From Paraphoma chrysanthemicola (lineage: Eukaryota > Ascomycota > Dothideomycetes > Pleosporales > Phaeosphaeriaceae): a stretch of DNA of 64,000 nt. Positions 10,601 through 21,837 of the stretch are shown one piece after another. Location: the NCBI GenBank assembly GCA_020744225.1, contig JAGMWG010000015.1, positions 62,001-126,000 of the forward strand, written 5' to 3'. Each line of letters begins with the position of its first letter. Positions within the stretch are counted from its first letter, which is position 1. Made by a program: the position numbers and the translations under genes. The notes below the pieces were generated by a model. It made no database searches. It saw nothing but the letters and a program-made list of their open reading frames with translations, and was not told the origin of the DNA.

Positions 10601-12269
10601 TGCGCTGAAGCAAGACTCGGACAGTAAATCCAAACAACTTCTCGGTGAAATCCAATCAAAGTACGACACCTTGCTGGAAGAGAAGCATGCGGCAGAAGAG
10701 GCCCACGGCATGTCGAAGACAATCATTGCAGATCTCCAAGCGCGTCACGATTCCCTGCTCGAGGAGAAAACTGCGGCAGAGGATGCACACACGCGCGCGC
10801 TCGATGCACTGAAAGAAGACAGCGAGAGCGCAACCAAGCAGCTTCTGGGCACTTTGCAATCCAAGTACGATGCGCTGGTTGATGAAAAGAGCAGCCTGGA
10901 AGGTGCTCACAAGAACGATCTGGACAGCCTGCATGATACTCACAGCAAGGCATTGGATGCCCAGTTAGCGGAGATTGAGCAAAAGTATGCCTCGTTGCTT
11001 GACGTGCTCCAAGGCGACGCCTCGCGTCTTGAGCAAGAAAAGGCTGCCGCGGTCTCCGACAAGCAGTCCGCCCTCAACGAGCTTGCCGCCCTCAAGAAAG
11101 AGCTGCACGATGAGATTGACGCATTGCGTTCCGAGCTTGGCTCGAAGGAAGAAGCGGGCTCGTCTGGCCTGGCCGAGGCCACCAAGAAGTACGAAGCCGT
11201 TCTTGCTGAAAAAGCCTCGCTTGAAGAGGACCACCAGGCCGCCATTGCACTCTTGAAGGAGGAGTTGAAAGAGCAGCATGAGCAAGCGTTGTCTCAGCTT
11301 CAGTCCAAACATGACGCGCAGCAAGCTAAATTCGCGACGATCGATCAGGAACATAGTGATGCCATCGAATTGTTGAAGGAAGAGTTCAAGGCAGGACACT
11401 CGAATGACGTCCAAACGCTGCGGCAGCAGCTTGAAGCTGTTCAGAAGCAGCACGCTGACCTCACGGAACAAAAGGCGTCGATGGACCAAGCACACGAAGA
11501 AGCCATATCCGAGCTGATGGCGGGCATGGAGTCCAGTCAGTCTGATGCTGTTCAGCAGTTGCAGAAAAAGTACGACGCTCTCGTCGCACAACTTGAGGCA
11601 GCGCACGCAGCGCACGCTGCGGAGATTGAAGCATTGAAACAAGGCGATGCCGAGCAGCAGACCGGCTTCAAGGACCTCCAATCGCGCCATGACAAGGCCG
11701 TGGCTGATGTCGAGACGCACTCGCAGGATGTCGACCGTCTTAGGGGGACGATAGCTGAGGTCGAAGCGGAGCGCGATGAAGCTCTCCAGGCCGCTCAGGA
11801 AGCCGAGGATCGCATCGAGACCATGAAGGGCGAGGTGGTTAGGAAACACCTTGCTCGCGTCGAGCCGCTAGAGAAGCAAAACGCTGCTCTCAGCGACAAG
11901 ATCGAGCGTCTCGAAGCCATCATCGCAGCCGGCGATAGAGTTGCTCGTGCCGCGGCTACCTTGGGCGAGAAGCGCAACATCGACACTCTTGCCGAAGAAG
12001 ACGAAGAAGAGGAATCTGACGAAAACACGGCACCCGGCGCCCAGAAATCTCCCAAGGTCAATGGCCAGCCAGACGTTGTTGTAACTGTGAGTTGAGCCCC
12101 CGTACGTCGCATTGTTTTGCTTTTAAGTTTTTTACGTTGAGAGTCGTTGGCTGATACAGTGTAGCAGTTGGCCGCCATGCAAGAGACTCTAAATCAGCTC
12201 AGTGAGCTGAACAACGACGCCATTGCCGAAAGCTCGCGCACCGCGCAGAGACTGACGGAGCAGGATTAG
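7690..12269 (+). CDS. long coiled-coil protein, 1,482 aa; three exons
   Basis: Model: exon 1 7690-8444, intron 8445-8494 (50 nt, GTGAGA donor, ACTGAC branch, CTACAG), exon 2 8495-12086, intron 12087-12167 (81 nt, GTGAGT donor, GCTGAT branch, TAGCAG), exon 3 12168-12269. Residues 1-250 are basic and rich in Ser, Thr, Ala, Pro and Arg, probably disordered and possibly microtubule- or nucleic-acid-binding. About 290-1,430 is nearly unbroken heptad coiled coil (Leu, Glu, Lys, Gln). An acidic patch (EEDEEEESDEN) precedes a conserved-looking C terminus from exon 3 (LAAMQETLNQLSELNNDAIA). A 68-residue unit is duplicated in tandem near 10509-10916. Such proteins are annotated in ascomycetes as M-protein-repeat or spindle-pole-body-associated (SnaD-like); I cannot decide between these. 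Confidence 0.85.
10509..10916 (+). repeat. 204-bp tandem duplication within the coiled-coil gene
   Basis: Two diverged 68-codon units start at 10509 and 10713. Both read S-x-T-I-I-x-D-L-Q-x-R-H-D-S-L-L-E at the start, then E-D-A-H-x-R-A-L-D-A-L-K. The unit is in frame and adds nearly ten heptads. It is visible at both DNA and protein level. Confidence 0.8.
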
Positions 12270-12681
12270 GCGTGTTTGCTTCAATGAGGCCAAGAAGTAG
12301 CAAGCCTTGTCAGGGGAATGAACAGTGCTCCCCCTTCAAACCATTCTCAACACATACTTTGTAATTCTTTCAAGTCGTTCTTGTTCGTGTTGTGTGTGAG
12401 GCGCGTTGGTTTTGTTACGTAGCTACGGCACTATACCCACTGTCGCGTACCGTATTGTTGGTGTCAGATCAATACTGATGATCCGGATGATCGAGAAATT
12501 TAATCATTGCCCGTTTCTGCGTGATGTATTTGCGACTGGTCATCTGTCCTAACTCAGTCAACAAATGCCTAACGATATAGCGTATGCGGTATAAGCTCTT
12601 CGTGACCAAAGTATTGCAGGGAAAAACTTGGACAAAAGATTATTTTCATTACACAGTACAGATCGTAAAACATATCAACAA
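12270..12681. other. spacer between convergent genes
   Basis: Convergent 3' flanks of the coiled-coil gene and the membrane protein gene; nothing else seen. Confidence 0.5.
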
Positions 12682-13874
12682 TCACGCACTAGTAGCATGA
12701 AACTGAAACTCCACCGTCTTACTAATCGTCCCATCCTTGATCCGCTCGCTATTCCTGTCCCCAATATCCTCCACAGTCTCAGCAATACTCTTCACTCCCA
12801 TCTCCTCCTCCGTCCCGCTGACTATCCGCTCTTGCGAGCTCGAGACCAGGCCTGCCGCCGTCATTCTCGGCATCGACTGCGTGATCGAGTACATCTTGAC
12901 GTCGCCGTTGCGTGATCGTGGATACGTTTTTCGGGATCCGCCTTGGCTGTTTGGAATGGATGGGTAGGATTGGTTTGCTCTCGCTACTCGCGAGGCTAGA
13001 ATGTCGATACTACTCGCAATCAGCATCGTGTCACCAAACACAAGCATGGGATTGTGTCACTTACTACATGATGACAGGAAACAAGCACTCGAGCGTAAAC
13101 ACGAACCGATCAATCTGCCCCGTGACGTCGGATGCCTTCATCGTCTTTTGAAAACTATACGTAATCGCCCGCGTGATTCCAATTAACGCCAAAGTCGCTA
13201 ATCGCAACTCCGTACTTTGCGTCAAGTAATGGAATAGTCCGCCTCGACTCGCTACTTCCGCGCTGCTCTTCTTCGCTTCGGTGAAGATGCGCAATAGGAA
13301 GAATGACGAGAGTATTTCGACGACGGCAATCGCGACGAAATACCCGATATGTAGCCGCGCAACCATGTATTGCAGAGCGAGATCACCGTTGGCGGTATTG
13401 CGCGCCCGACAAATCATGATGCCGAACCGCGTGGCTACGATGACGGTCATGAGGAGCCAGAAGAGCGAGAGGAAGATGATGCGTGAGCGGCTTCGGAGGA
13501 CGCGGTTGAGGATCATGTAGCTGTAGAATGATAGGCCTGCTTCTTGAATCTACCCCATGTTAGTCACCCGTACTTTTATAGTAAAGTTACCTCCAACACA
13601 AGGTGGATATGGATATATCACGTACCAACCAAAACAAATCCGCAAACACGGCACTAACAAGCGTCGCATTGGTGCTATGTTCCTCGTACAGCGCATAATA
13701 ACACAATCCGTTGGCGATCGCTGCGGCGGCTGAGACGACGATGGGGACCAGTGCGATGGGAGAGTATCCTGTTATCCCGACGACCATGAATCCGAGCAGG
13801 AAATTGACGAGTCCGATCGTGCTGAGGATAGACCAGCTTCCCTCGAAATACAGCGGTATGTCGCCGACCGCCAT
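12682..13874 (-). CDS. seven-helix integral membrane protein, 353 aa; three exons
   Basis: Model: exon 1 13874-13626, intron 13625-13550 (76 nt, GTACGT, GACTAAC branch), exon 2 13549-13065, intron 13064-13010 (55 nt, GTAAGT, GCTGAT branch), exon 3 13009-12682. The ATG at 13874 is the first in frame. Seven hydrophobic segments can be read: the first two lie in exon 1, the third crosses the first splice (FADLFWL joined to IQEAGLSFYSY), and the seventh runs across the second splice (FVFTLECLFPVIMY joined to IDILAS). The N terminus is short and probably outside; a roughly 100-residue Ser/Glu-rich tail lies inside. This topology is that of a receptor-like fungal 7-TM protein, but I do not recognise a ligand class or a CFEM domain. 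Confidence 0.75.
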
Positions 13875-15384
13875 GACGGGGGCAAGATGCGCAGCGGTGC
13901 GCTTAGGAGCGGGGAGTAGTGTGTTGTTGTTATTGTGGGGAGGGATTGAGATGGCCAGTCGACATGATATTCGCGCCGTCAACGCATCCAACCTTTTCGT
14001 CCTGAAGCCAAGTTTGACGAGTGGGTGAGTTCGCGGTCAGAGATGTAGTATGAAGGATCGGGTGTCGCGAACTACCGTACCGAGGGGTCCGTAAAATAAT
14101 GCAAACTGGATCCCCAGTGGTCTGACTCGCTGCACCGTGCCGCAGCCAACACTGTGGCGTTGGGACTCGTTACCGGATAACCCTGCGCATGGCTAGCCGC
14201 GAGTTTGTTCATGATGCTCGTGTCGCGTCACCGATCAGGGTCCGCGGCAGTTGCACATTACGGTAGACTAGAGTCTAGTCGGCGTTGCTCATCGTTAGCA
14301 CGACCGCAACCAGCTTCTCAGACCGCGAGAATGACAGCTGCGTGTGAATGAATGCAGGACGCGAATACAGCACGAGTCAAGGGATCCCTAAGATCCTGGT
14401 TTCAAACGCAGCCACACACACGCGGCTCGACCTATCGCATCTCCGTAACGCACTGCACGCCGACCCGCTATTTCCAAATCTTGGAAATCTGGGGAAGGGC
14501 GATAGGGGTGCGCGCCCGCGGGGATGGGCTGTGGAGTCGAGGAACGCACAACACTAACGCGAAATGGTGCTTGAGCCGAGCGTGTTGCGGGTCGGTAAGA
14601 TTCCCGTGTCCCACCGATGAATGGGCCAGCATGTTGTTGCGATCGCGGTGTCGATCAGTGCTTTAGACGGTGAGGTATGAGATTCTCATCTAGATACCAA
14701 GATATCGCTCCCAAGCTTTACGATTTCTTGCGAAAAAAGGACAAAGCAGGTGAAATACTTCGGTGTGATGCTCGTGCTGAGATTCAACGCCGCGGCATCG
14801 GCATCGATAATCTCCACAAGATACCCTTCGAATATGCCGCATCCGGGCCGTTTGGTCGCATCCAGATACCCAGTCCGAGAGGGACGTCAAAAGAGGCTTT
14901 TTGTCACAAGACTATGCGTCGGGGGAGCATGAAAGCTGAAGGTTTGTCGAAAGTTTGCGAGGAACGAGTCGTTGGCGTGATAGCGGGCGCCTTCGGAGTG
15001 CCTTTCGGCGACAATATGTGTGTCGTGAGTAGGGTCCCGAGCCTGGTTTTGCGGCTTTTGTAATCGCTGGGGAAGGGACGTGTGGGTAGGAAAGGTAGTG
15101 TACCTACTCCCACTGTTTACTTTTTGTTGGAGATCTCACAATGGTTCGGTTCGCTTGTCCAAGATCACAAGTTGGCAGGCACGTCAAAGCTTTCGTGCTC
15201 CTTGACGCAGTATAGTTTAGATTTTTGAAAAGATACTTGTACATGACCAACCAGCGTTCATCCATGAAGCGAATATTGTTGAGCCAACTGCAATTACTCC
15301 CTACGTCATCCTTCCTGGCAAACTGTATGATCGCCAAGCCCATGCGTACGCGGTCTGCGTATCACCTTTGAACATACATCCAGC
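13875..15384. other. no gene recognised
   Basis: 1.5 kb with no supported gene. A 128-codon frame at 14677-15063 has no domain, no splice partner and ordinary chance-like composition. Confidence 0.4.
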
Positions 15385-16691
15385 CTACAACAACACTGCC
15401 ATACCCTGCGCAGTGCTTCCCGCAATGCCGCCAAGTGTAAAGTGCTGCGCCATCTTCATGGAACCCTGTCCGCCAGACACATCCAGCACCGTGACCGCAG
15501 CATCCGTAGTACCATTACCAGGAGACAATGCATATATGAATTTTCCTCCGGCTTTGAGATCAACCAAGCCCGGGTCGCCGTTTGCTGACAGATCAAGCTG
15601 AGAAATGATACTAGCATCTTCAATACTCATCTCCACGACGCGGTTGGCTCCTACATCCGTTACAAACGCAGATTTGGTAGCATCAGAAACTGTCGCCCAA
15701 CATGTCGCAGCTTGGCCGTCGATAGCTTGCGCCTTTGCGGCGGTCGCCTCGCCGTTCTCGTTGAGAGATAGTACTGCGGCGCCAAACGATGCGTCGGTGA
15801 CGAAGAGCGCATCCGGTGTGTCAGGAATAGTCGCTGAGCCAAATAACACGGCTGTTCCCTGTGGGGAGCTGCGCACATCTTGCATGGATAGTTTCGAGGC
15901 CCCGTTGCGTGTTTGCTGCACGGGGAATGTGGAAAGGAAACCAGTGTTGTTGACGGCTGGATCGCCCTTGACTGTTGTGAAGAGCATGGACTCGTCATTC
16001 GAGAAGAAGGTCTGCGATACCGTGTTTGTTGGGCCAACGGGTGGTGTCGTTTGTCCGATGTCGAATGCGCGGAGGGCGTCCATTTTGCCCAAGCCTTTTT
16101 TCGCAGAGAAGGGCGCGCAGGAGATACCAGCAACTGCACCCGTTGTGCCAACACATACGAGCTTGTTCTTCATCGATGCGGCGACGGTGTTGGGAAACTC
16201 GCCGGGGATGGCTACTGGTTCACCGAGCATTGTCAGACGCGTTGGATCTTTGGAAGAAATCGACATCATGGTGAGCGTGTTGGACCCGGCGTTCACAGCG
16301 AAGACGTTCTGTTGTTGTGTCAATAAAAGGGCTGTTTCGTTGATGTTGAGCAACTTACATTTCCAGCCACAGTCAAAGAAGACTGTCCCACCAGGGCATC
16401 CGGTACAGCTGGCTGCATTTTCGCATCGAGGGCGATGGATCCAGCACCGCCAGTTTTGGTCATGGTACCATTCGACAACGTCCCATCCGCACTGATAGGG
16501 AGCGCCACAACAGCATTCTCCTTGTCATTCGTCAAAAAGTACACCGCCTTGCCCACTGTCATGGCGTCTGGTTGTTGAGGCGCTGCGCAGGCTCCAGCAT
16601 TCGGATTGGCTTTGCCTCGCTGATGGGGTGCAGCATCAGTCGTGGCCAAGAGGATGGCGAAAGAGAGCCCTTTGAGAAATGGTCCGGCCAT
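15385..16691 (-). CDS. secreted beta-propeller protein (lactonase-like), 418 aa; two exons
   Basis: Model: exon 1 16691-16359, intron 16358-16309 (50 nt, GTAAGT donor, ATTGAC branch, CAACAG), exon 2 16308-15385; phase 0. The N terminus is a signal peptide (MAGPFLKGLSFAILLATTDA). The rest is a series of similar beta-sheet blades: NAVVALPISADGTLSNG, VFAVNAGSNTLTMMSI, SAFVTDVGANRVVEMSI and FIYALSPGNGTTDAAVTVLDV. This is the pattern of the 6-phosphogluconolactonase / 3-carboxymuconate-cyclase-like propellers that ascomycetes secrete in several copies. Enzymatic activity is not proven for this group. Several N-glycosylation sequons are present. Confidence 0.8.
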
Positions 16692-17354
16692 TGTAAGAGA
16701 AGATAAGCACCGTCTAAAAGAAGGTGAAATTGCGAGTTTGAATGAAAGACTGCAAGTAATGCGGAGAAGTGGAGAGGACTGCTTATGCTGAGGTCTTATT
16801 TTTCAACGGCGTAGCTGCGCAATAAATACTGAAGCTTCTCCTCTCCACACGCCGATAACATAAGTTGGCTTCATTTCCTGCACGTCCACGATTACACGAT
16901 CACGACTTCCAAATCAGGCAGGCCCTAGCAATATGGATGATCCACACTCACAGGTTTCGAGAGCATGTGCGAGCGCGAAGCTACGTCGTGTTGGGCTTGC
17001 CGAAGCTTGTTTGAGCGATAGCGTGGTGGCTATTCCCGAAACAGAGATTCTGATCACATAACAATTGCCCGTTTCAGTAACTTGTTAAAATAATCAACAG
17101 GTCAGGTTCGGAACGCGGCCGTGCTTTTGTGTTCGTCCAATCATCTGTGGCGGCTAAAGTTATGCGATTCTCAACGCTGTGGTCGGTGCTCGTTTCAGCC
17201 CTGCAATTCGGGGCGCAATGTGTTTGAAGCTTGCCTGACGATATTTCAGGTCCGGATCTACAGTGAAGAATATTCTATTGTGTGAGAATATCGGCAACGC
17301 CGTTTGAGTTCATCAGGTTGTGCCCGGAAGACAGTCTATCCTGTAGTGTCAGAC
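16692..17354. other. divergent promoter region, no gene seen
   Basis: Spacer between the secreted propeller gene (minus) and the bZIP gene (plus). No other feature read. Confidence 0.4.
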
Positions 17355-18787
17355 ATGAAATTCTCATTCAGGCCTTACAAAAGCGGGAAACCGTCTTCAG
17401 AAGGTGTGTGTCTCTACACGCCTTGTCCTCGTTCGCATACTTCGCTCGAGAACTTACACGGCCACGCCACTTCTCTCTGGGCTGATCCTTCGGGCTGTGG
17501 AAGCAAGGCTTCGACCATTACTAACTCCAGCGATAGATGCCTCTCCCACGGATACTGCTAGCCCTCAGCAAAAGCGCAAAGATCAAATCCGTCGTGCGCA
17601 AAAGTTCGTGTCTAGTGCCCTATATGACCGCATCTATTGATGAGCTATCAGGACCCATCGCGAGCGCAAAGAAGCATACGTGAAAGCGCTCGAAGTTGAG
17701 GTTGTGCAGTTACGAGCCAACGAAGCACGAATTCTGCAAGAAACACGAACGCTATATGCTACCATTACAGATCTGAGGAAACGCCTGGTCGAGAATGGTA
17801 TACAGTTTCCGAGCGCGACAGTCGAAGTTACCTCGGACGTTGCGTGCGGGGAAGAAAGGGTAGAACGGTCAATCACGCTTCAAATTCAGGAGATGGAGCG
17901 TAAGAAGGGAAAGCAGATTGGCGTCCAGAGACATGCAGCCGATCATAATCGTCGTCGACCATCAAGACCACCCATAGTAGACACCACTGCCGATACATTT
18001 CATCGAAGCTCTCCATCCAATTTCTCTCATCGTAAGTCCGGATTGAAATACTCTTGTTGTATCACACCGAAGAGCCCATTTGAAATTGCATCTAACGTCT
18101 CCTCAGCATTCCAAGCATCCACCATGTCACCATCCACCGTATCACCATCCACTGCACCACCATCTGCCACCAATTTTTCTCCACTCGCCAGTCACACCCG
18201 TGTCGGTGACCTTGATCTCAGTACCATTGGAATGGAATTTGTACTCCGGTTCGTGAACCTATTCTCCTCTCATTCACACCATCATCACCACGTCTTCTGA
18301 ACCCCGCTCACGACTTTCCCAACAGTCTCGAAAGCCCTTGCTTCCCACACATGTTCGCCGCCACGGAAACGAGTACAACTGGCCATGCGCTCTGTGTCAG
18401 CGCAACCGCACTTCACCATCATCCACACCACGCTCTCATACCTCAAACGTCTGCAGGTGAATCAACGTGGCAAGTCCCGGCCTTAAGTATCGAGCGACTT
18501 CTCGAGCTATCGAATAGTGTTCCGCTCCAAGATGGCGAGCTTACGCCGGTCCAAGTGTGGGATGCGGTGCGGAGGCATGAAGGGTTATGGGAACTGGAGA
18601 CTGAGAGATTAGAGAGGTTGAAAGAGCGGTTGGTTAAAGAGATCAAGTGTTATGGGTAAGTTCTGGGAACACCAATGTTGTGTTGTGATTGTTTTACTGA
18701 TCTGCGTGTAGCTTTGGTGGAGTGATTGACCAAGTGGTCGTCAATGATGCGCTTTTCGAGGCTTTTGTTGTAGGGCGGGTATTTTAG
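17355..18787 (+). CDS. bZIP transcription factor, 349 aa; six exons
   Basis: Model (all phases close): 17355-17403, 17531-17603, 17652-18031, 18107-18248, 18326-18655, 18712-18787. The first intron ends in TACTAACTCCAG, the third and fifth begin with GTAAGT. No single exon shows the whole protein, which is why the gene is easily missed. Residues 31-48 are the basic region (KRKDQIRRAQKTHRERKE), split by intron 2, followed by a leucine zipper to about 88. The later part has a Ser/Thr/Pro-rich linker, then a C-terminal domain (MEFVLRLESPC, TTGHALCVSATALHHH, LERLKERLVKEIKCYGFGG). This is the layout of ascomycete AP-1-like bZIP proteins with RRAQRTHRERKE basic regions. Oddly, the normally invariant Asn of the basic region is Ile (codon ATC). 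Confidence 0.85.
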
Positions 18788-18915
18788 CCCGGCATATATT
18801 GTCATTGAGATGATCCTGTTGGAAGATCTAATAGCAACGCACTCTCATCGACCGCGCATCCGAACTCATCAAAGGCATCGAGTTCGTCATCTGCACCACG
18901 TGCTTCTCCTGCACT

Positions 18916-20580
18916 TCACACAACCCTGAGCTTCACCACACCTTCACAACGACACCACCCCTGATAAAAATACGCTCTTCCGAGAATCCTCCCATTCTCA
19001 AACACAAGACCAGCATGCGACCGCCCTGTAGTCTCGTAGCACAAGTCCGGCACACGATACAGCCCCGCCTCGCCACTGGGAAGGTACCACATGTATGCCT
19101 GGCATGGTGTTACCATTCGGCACTGCGTACACTGTGCAGAGAGAACAGTGCTCATATCGAGAAGTTCTATTGGTACGCTTGACCATATCTGGCCGAGATA
19201 TTGCACCGCTATTTCGACACTGTTGTCAGGTAAGATAGTCGGAGTAGACTGTGCCGCGCTTGTTCGAATGCCCAAACCCCACATGTCTGCTTCCATGGCC
19301 GTGTGCCCCTTGAGCCACTGCACTGTTGGGTAAGGAGGCTCGTCTGACGGGCGAAGTAGCAGCGGACTCCAGTCATTGCGCTGTAGTGCTCTTTTCGCAA
19401 CGTACAGACACGCTTCTTGCGTATTTTGCGGTAGTTCAGCCATACTATTCGAGTTTTCGTCTTGTTCCAGGATCGCACATGTCGCAATGAAGCGATCCCG
19501 GTGAGATCGACAGCCCTGGGTTGCGAGCAAGTCGAATACATGCCCGAGACAATTGTGCGTGGATGTATCTCTGCTGAACAAAGGGATACTTGACATCCAC
19601 TCCAAGGTCGGAATCAGTGGGACGTCACGAGATAGATGGCGTAAGTTGTGCTCCGTGATTGCTTTCATAAAGATCGAAAATGTGTTGGACATGATTTCAT
19701 ACCGACTGTTCATCAAGTATCCATCTCGACACATCAAGAATTCGACAATAATCCACATCCGCCGGAACCATCTTGCATCAAAAATGCGTCGTAGATTTGT
19801 TGCATGGAGAAGGATATCCTGGCGCGAAAAAATGGCGAAAAGATCGAAAGTCGGCTCGTCGTCCAAATGAATCAGCGCCGTGCCGCCATATTTGAAGATC
19901 TGGAAAATTTGCGGCAGTATCGTCGTTCCTCTGAAGCTCTCCTGCCATTGCGGAATGCTAATATAGTCATGCCATATTTGTACGTCTGGGCCGAACCGAT
20001 GGATTGCTGCTAGGAGGACGCGAACAGGCAGTTCAAATATCATACGCGCGGCTTCAGTATTTGACTCGCGTGACGCATACGCGCGAGCGACCGGATCGTG
20101 CCATGCATGCGAAACTGGTATGAATTTGATATTGTTCTCTTTCAGACATCGCAGATGTGTGTTTGTGATCTTGATAGGTGGTAGAACATTCGTTGTTGGA
20201 GAGTCCGCCAGTGACCTGTGTGGAAGTCGCAGAGTCCGGACAGGCGGCGCCACGGCGATGTCGAATGGCTCTGAGCAGATCGAGCATGGTGTGTCTAGGC
20301 CATTTCTCCAGCATATATCCAGCAAGTTTTGCTCATCTAGGCTGGTGGTTCTGCTGCCGATTTCGATGCTGTACTTGGGATCCGGACATTCGATATTGGA
20401 TTGAGCCGCGATCAGCCTCATGGTCATGGAGAAAAATGAACCGAGGCCGCAACACTTCGGTATCGAGATGGCGCGCATGCGCTGGTAGACATTAGTTCTG
20501 GCCCCCAAATGCAGGCTATGATAAATCGTCCAATGAAGGCTGCGGTGAGAATGAGAACCCCGCGGTGTGGTGGGGCGCAT
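18916..20580 (-). CDS. HET-domain protein (heterokaryon incompatibility type), 554 aa
   Basis: An uninterrupted frame with the three blocks of a HET domain at about residues 150-280: FIPVSHAWHD (usual YVALSYxWG), IWHDYISIPQWQE (usual WIDxLCINQxDxxE), and RWFRRMWIIVEF (usual RxWTLQE). A CxxC pair (TPCSICSEPF) precedes it. HET proteins trigger cell death or growth arrest when incompatible strains fuse; residues outside HET are usually specific to each gene. The tail (350-554) has no known domain. The start is uncertain: ATG at 20580 is used, ATG at 20478 (MRAISIP) is an alternative, and an upstream frame to 20687 with a hydrophobic segment may be part of another exon. The ATG lies only 59 bp from that of the divergent dioxygenase gene. 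Confidence 0.8.
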   Translation of the reverse strand: MRPTTPRGSHSHRSLHWTIYHSLHLGARTNVYQRMRAISIPKCCGLGSFFSMTMRLIAAQSNIECPDPKYSIEIGSRTTSLDEQNLLDICWRNGLDTPCSICSEPFDIAVAPPVRTLRLPHRSLADSPTTNVLPPIKITNTHLRCLKENNIKFIPVSHAWHDPVARAYASRESNTEAARMIFELPVRVLLAAIHRFGPDVQIWHDYISIPQWQESFRGTTILPQIFQIFKYGGTALIHLDDEPTFDLFAIFSRQDILLHATNLRRIFDARWFRRMWIIVEFLMCRDGYLMNSRYEIMSNTFSIFMKAITEHNLRHLSRDVPLIPTLEWMSSIPLFSRDTSTHNCLGHVFDLLATQGCRSHRDRFIATCAILEQDENSNSMAELPQNTQEACLYVAKRALQRNDWSPLLLRPSDEPPYPTVQWLKGHTAMEADMWGLGIRTSAAQSTPTILPDNSVEIAVQYLGQIWSSVPIELLDMSTVLSAQCTQCRMVTPCQAYMWYLPSGEAGLYRVPDLCYETTGRSHAGLVFENGRILGRAYFYQGWCRCEGVVKLRVV

Positions 20581-20639
20581 GAGGCGAGAACCTCTCCATG
20601 CAGATGTTGCAAAATGTCTGACACATCCTCCAGCATGAT

Positions 20640-21824
20640 ATGAGATCGCGAAGGCAAGGCCGATGGCATGGCCCGCTGCCGAAACATCCCAGCGGTACGT
20701 CCCGTCGTCCTTACTCAGGGCACACCGCTGTTTTACGGATGCCTGTGTACCGGCTTCGGTGGCCGAGGAGCCGTGCTTTTACCATCGCGTACCCGATATA
20801 CAGCCCGCCGCCCAATAAGATCCCGAGGAAGTGGTTGCATTCGTCGGGCAGAGCCTCAGCACCTAGGCATCAATGGGAGGTAACACCCGTTCGCCTGACC
20901 GACCATGAGCGCAACGCGCAGTGCCTAAGTGCTGCAAATCTGCAGCTCGGCCTCACACAGTTCCACAAGAATGGCATCGCCATAATAGAAAATGCCGTAG
21001 CGCATTCTTCTCTGGATCACATCCGTGGACGCATGCTGAAAGACTTGCCGCGTAACCTTGCGTCACCCGAAGTGCACTACAACCATGGCAAAACGCATCG
21101 CAACGTCTCGCAAACACCACCATTGCTCGCCGAGTATCTGCATGAAGACATATGGGCAAACAGAGTAGCCGTTACATTCATGGAGCATATCATCGGACCC
21201 AAGCCGCAGCTCTCTTTTGCCACTTCCAATATTGCATTGCCTGGAGGGCAAGGACGCCAAGCGGTGCACAGCGACTACTACTGCGAACACCACAACTTCC
21301 CTGTTGTTCTCGAAGTGTGCATTTTCCTAGACGCTGTGGATCGTAATAATGGCAGCACCGAGATCTGGCCCGGCACGCACCACGGCTACACGAAAGAGCA
21401 CCACACTTTTGCAGACATGGGTTGGATCAAGAAAAATGTATTCGAGAAAAGAGCCCAGATATGCCCTCCCATACAGCCAGTGATCCCGAAAGGCTCATTA
21501 TGTGTTCGCGATCTACGAATGTGGCATGCCGGTATGCCAAATCACACGGTCATTCCACGCATCATGCTCGGTTTCATCTTCAGCCCCGCGTGGTTTGCAT
21601 CTCGCATGAGGCTGAAACTGCCCGAGGCGGCACGTGCGATAGCAAAGAGCTGGAACCATGTAGAAGTCTTGTGCGACGCAGAATCGGCTAAAGATGATAT
21701 GGACTATCTCAATTTCGCACAAGAAATGAACTTGACACAAGAAGAGCGTGACTGGGAAGGGAAATATGTATCAAAACACGGATGTATCTCTGCGGGGCCG
21801 GACGACTATTGGGAACCCGCTTGA
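20640..21824 (+). CDS. phytanoyl-CoA dioxygenase (PhyH) family enzyme, 394 aa
   Basis: Single exon. The Fe(II) facial triad is visible: His-x-Asp in VHSDYYCEHHNFP and the distal His in RMWHAGMPNHT, with the 2-oxoglutarate-binding Arg in PRIMLGF. DAVDRNNGSTEIWPGTHH is a hallmark stretch of the family. Members hydroxylate lipids or secondary metabolites; the substrate here cannot be told. The first 75 or so residues are Arg-rich and unlike the family; the family-like part begins near WEVTPVRLTDHERN. The true start may therefore be different or lie in another exon. Its 3' end is 13 bp from the 3' end of the TPR/TIR-like gene, and its 5' end abuts the HET gene. Confidence 0.85.
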   Translation: MRSRRQGRWHGPLPKHPSGTSRRPYSGHTAVLRMPVYRLRWPRSRAFTIAYPIYSPPPNKIPRKWLHSSGRASAPRHQWEVTPVRLTDHERNAQCLSAANLQLGLTQFHKNGIAIIENAVAHSSLDHIRGRMLKDLPRNLASPEVHYNHGKTHRNVSQTPPLLAEYLHEDIWANRVAVTFMEHIIGPKPQLSFATSNIALPGGQGRQAVHSDYYCEHHNFPVVLEVCIFLDAVDRNNGSTEIWPGTHHGYTKEHHTFADMGWIKKNVFEKRAQICPPIQPVIPKGSLCVRDLRMWHAGMPNHTVIPRIMLGFIFSPAWFASRMRLKLPEAARAIAKSWNHVEVLCDAESAKDDMDYLNFAQEMNLTQEERDWEGKYVSKHGCISAGPDDYWEPA

Positions 21825-21837
21825 AGGAAATACCTTC

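Noticed and set aside
8489..11849. Long Leu/Ser-rich open frames on the minus strand across the coiled-coil gene
   Set aside because: They are mirror frames of Glu/Lys/Gln-rich coiled-coil coding sequence (CTC/CTT codons opposite GAG/AAG); no domains or start contexts.
14677..15063. 128-codon plus-strand frame
   Set aside because: No homology-like motif, no context; region otherwise non-coding.
18249..18299. Histidine run (HSHHHHHVF) in the bZIP region
   Set aside because: It lies in intron 4 of the spliced model; translation there is an artefact of reading through.
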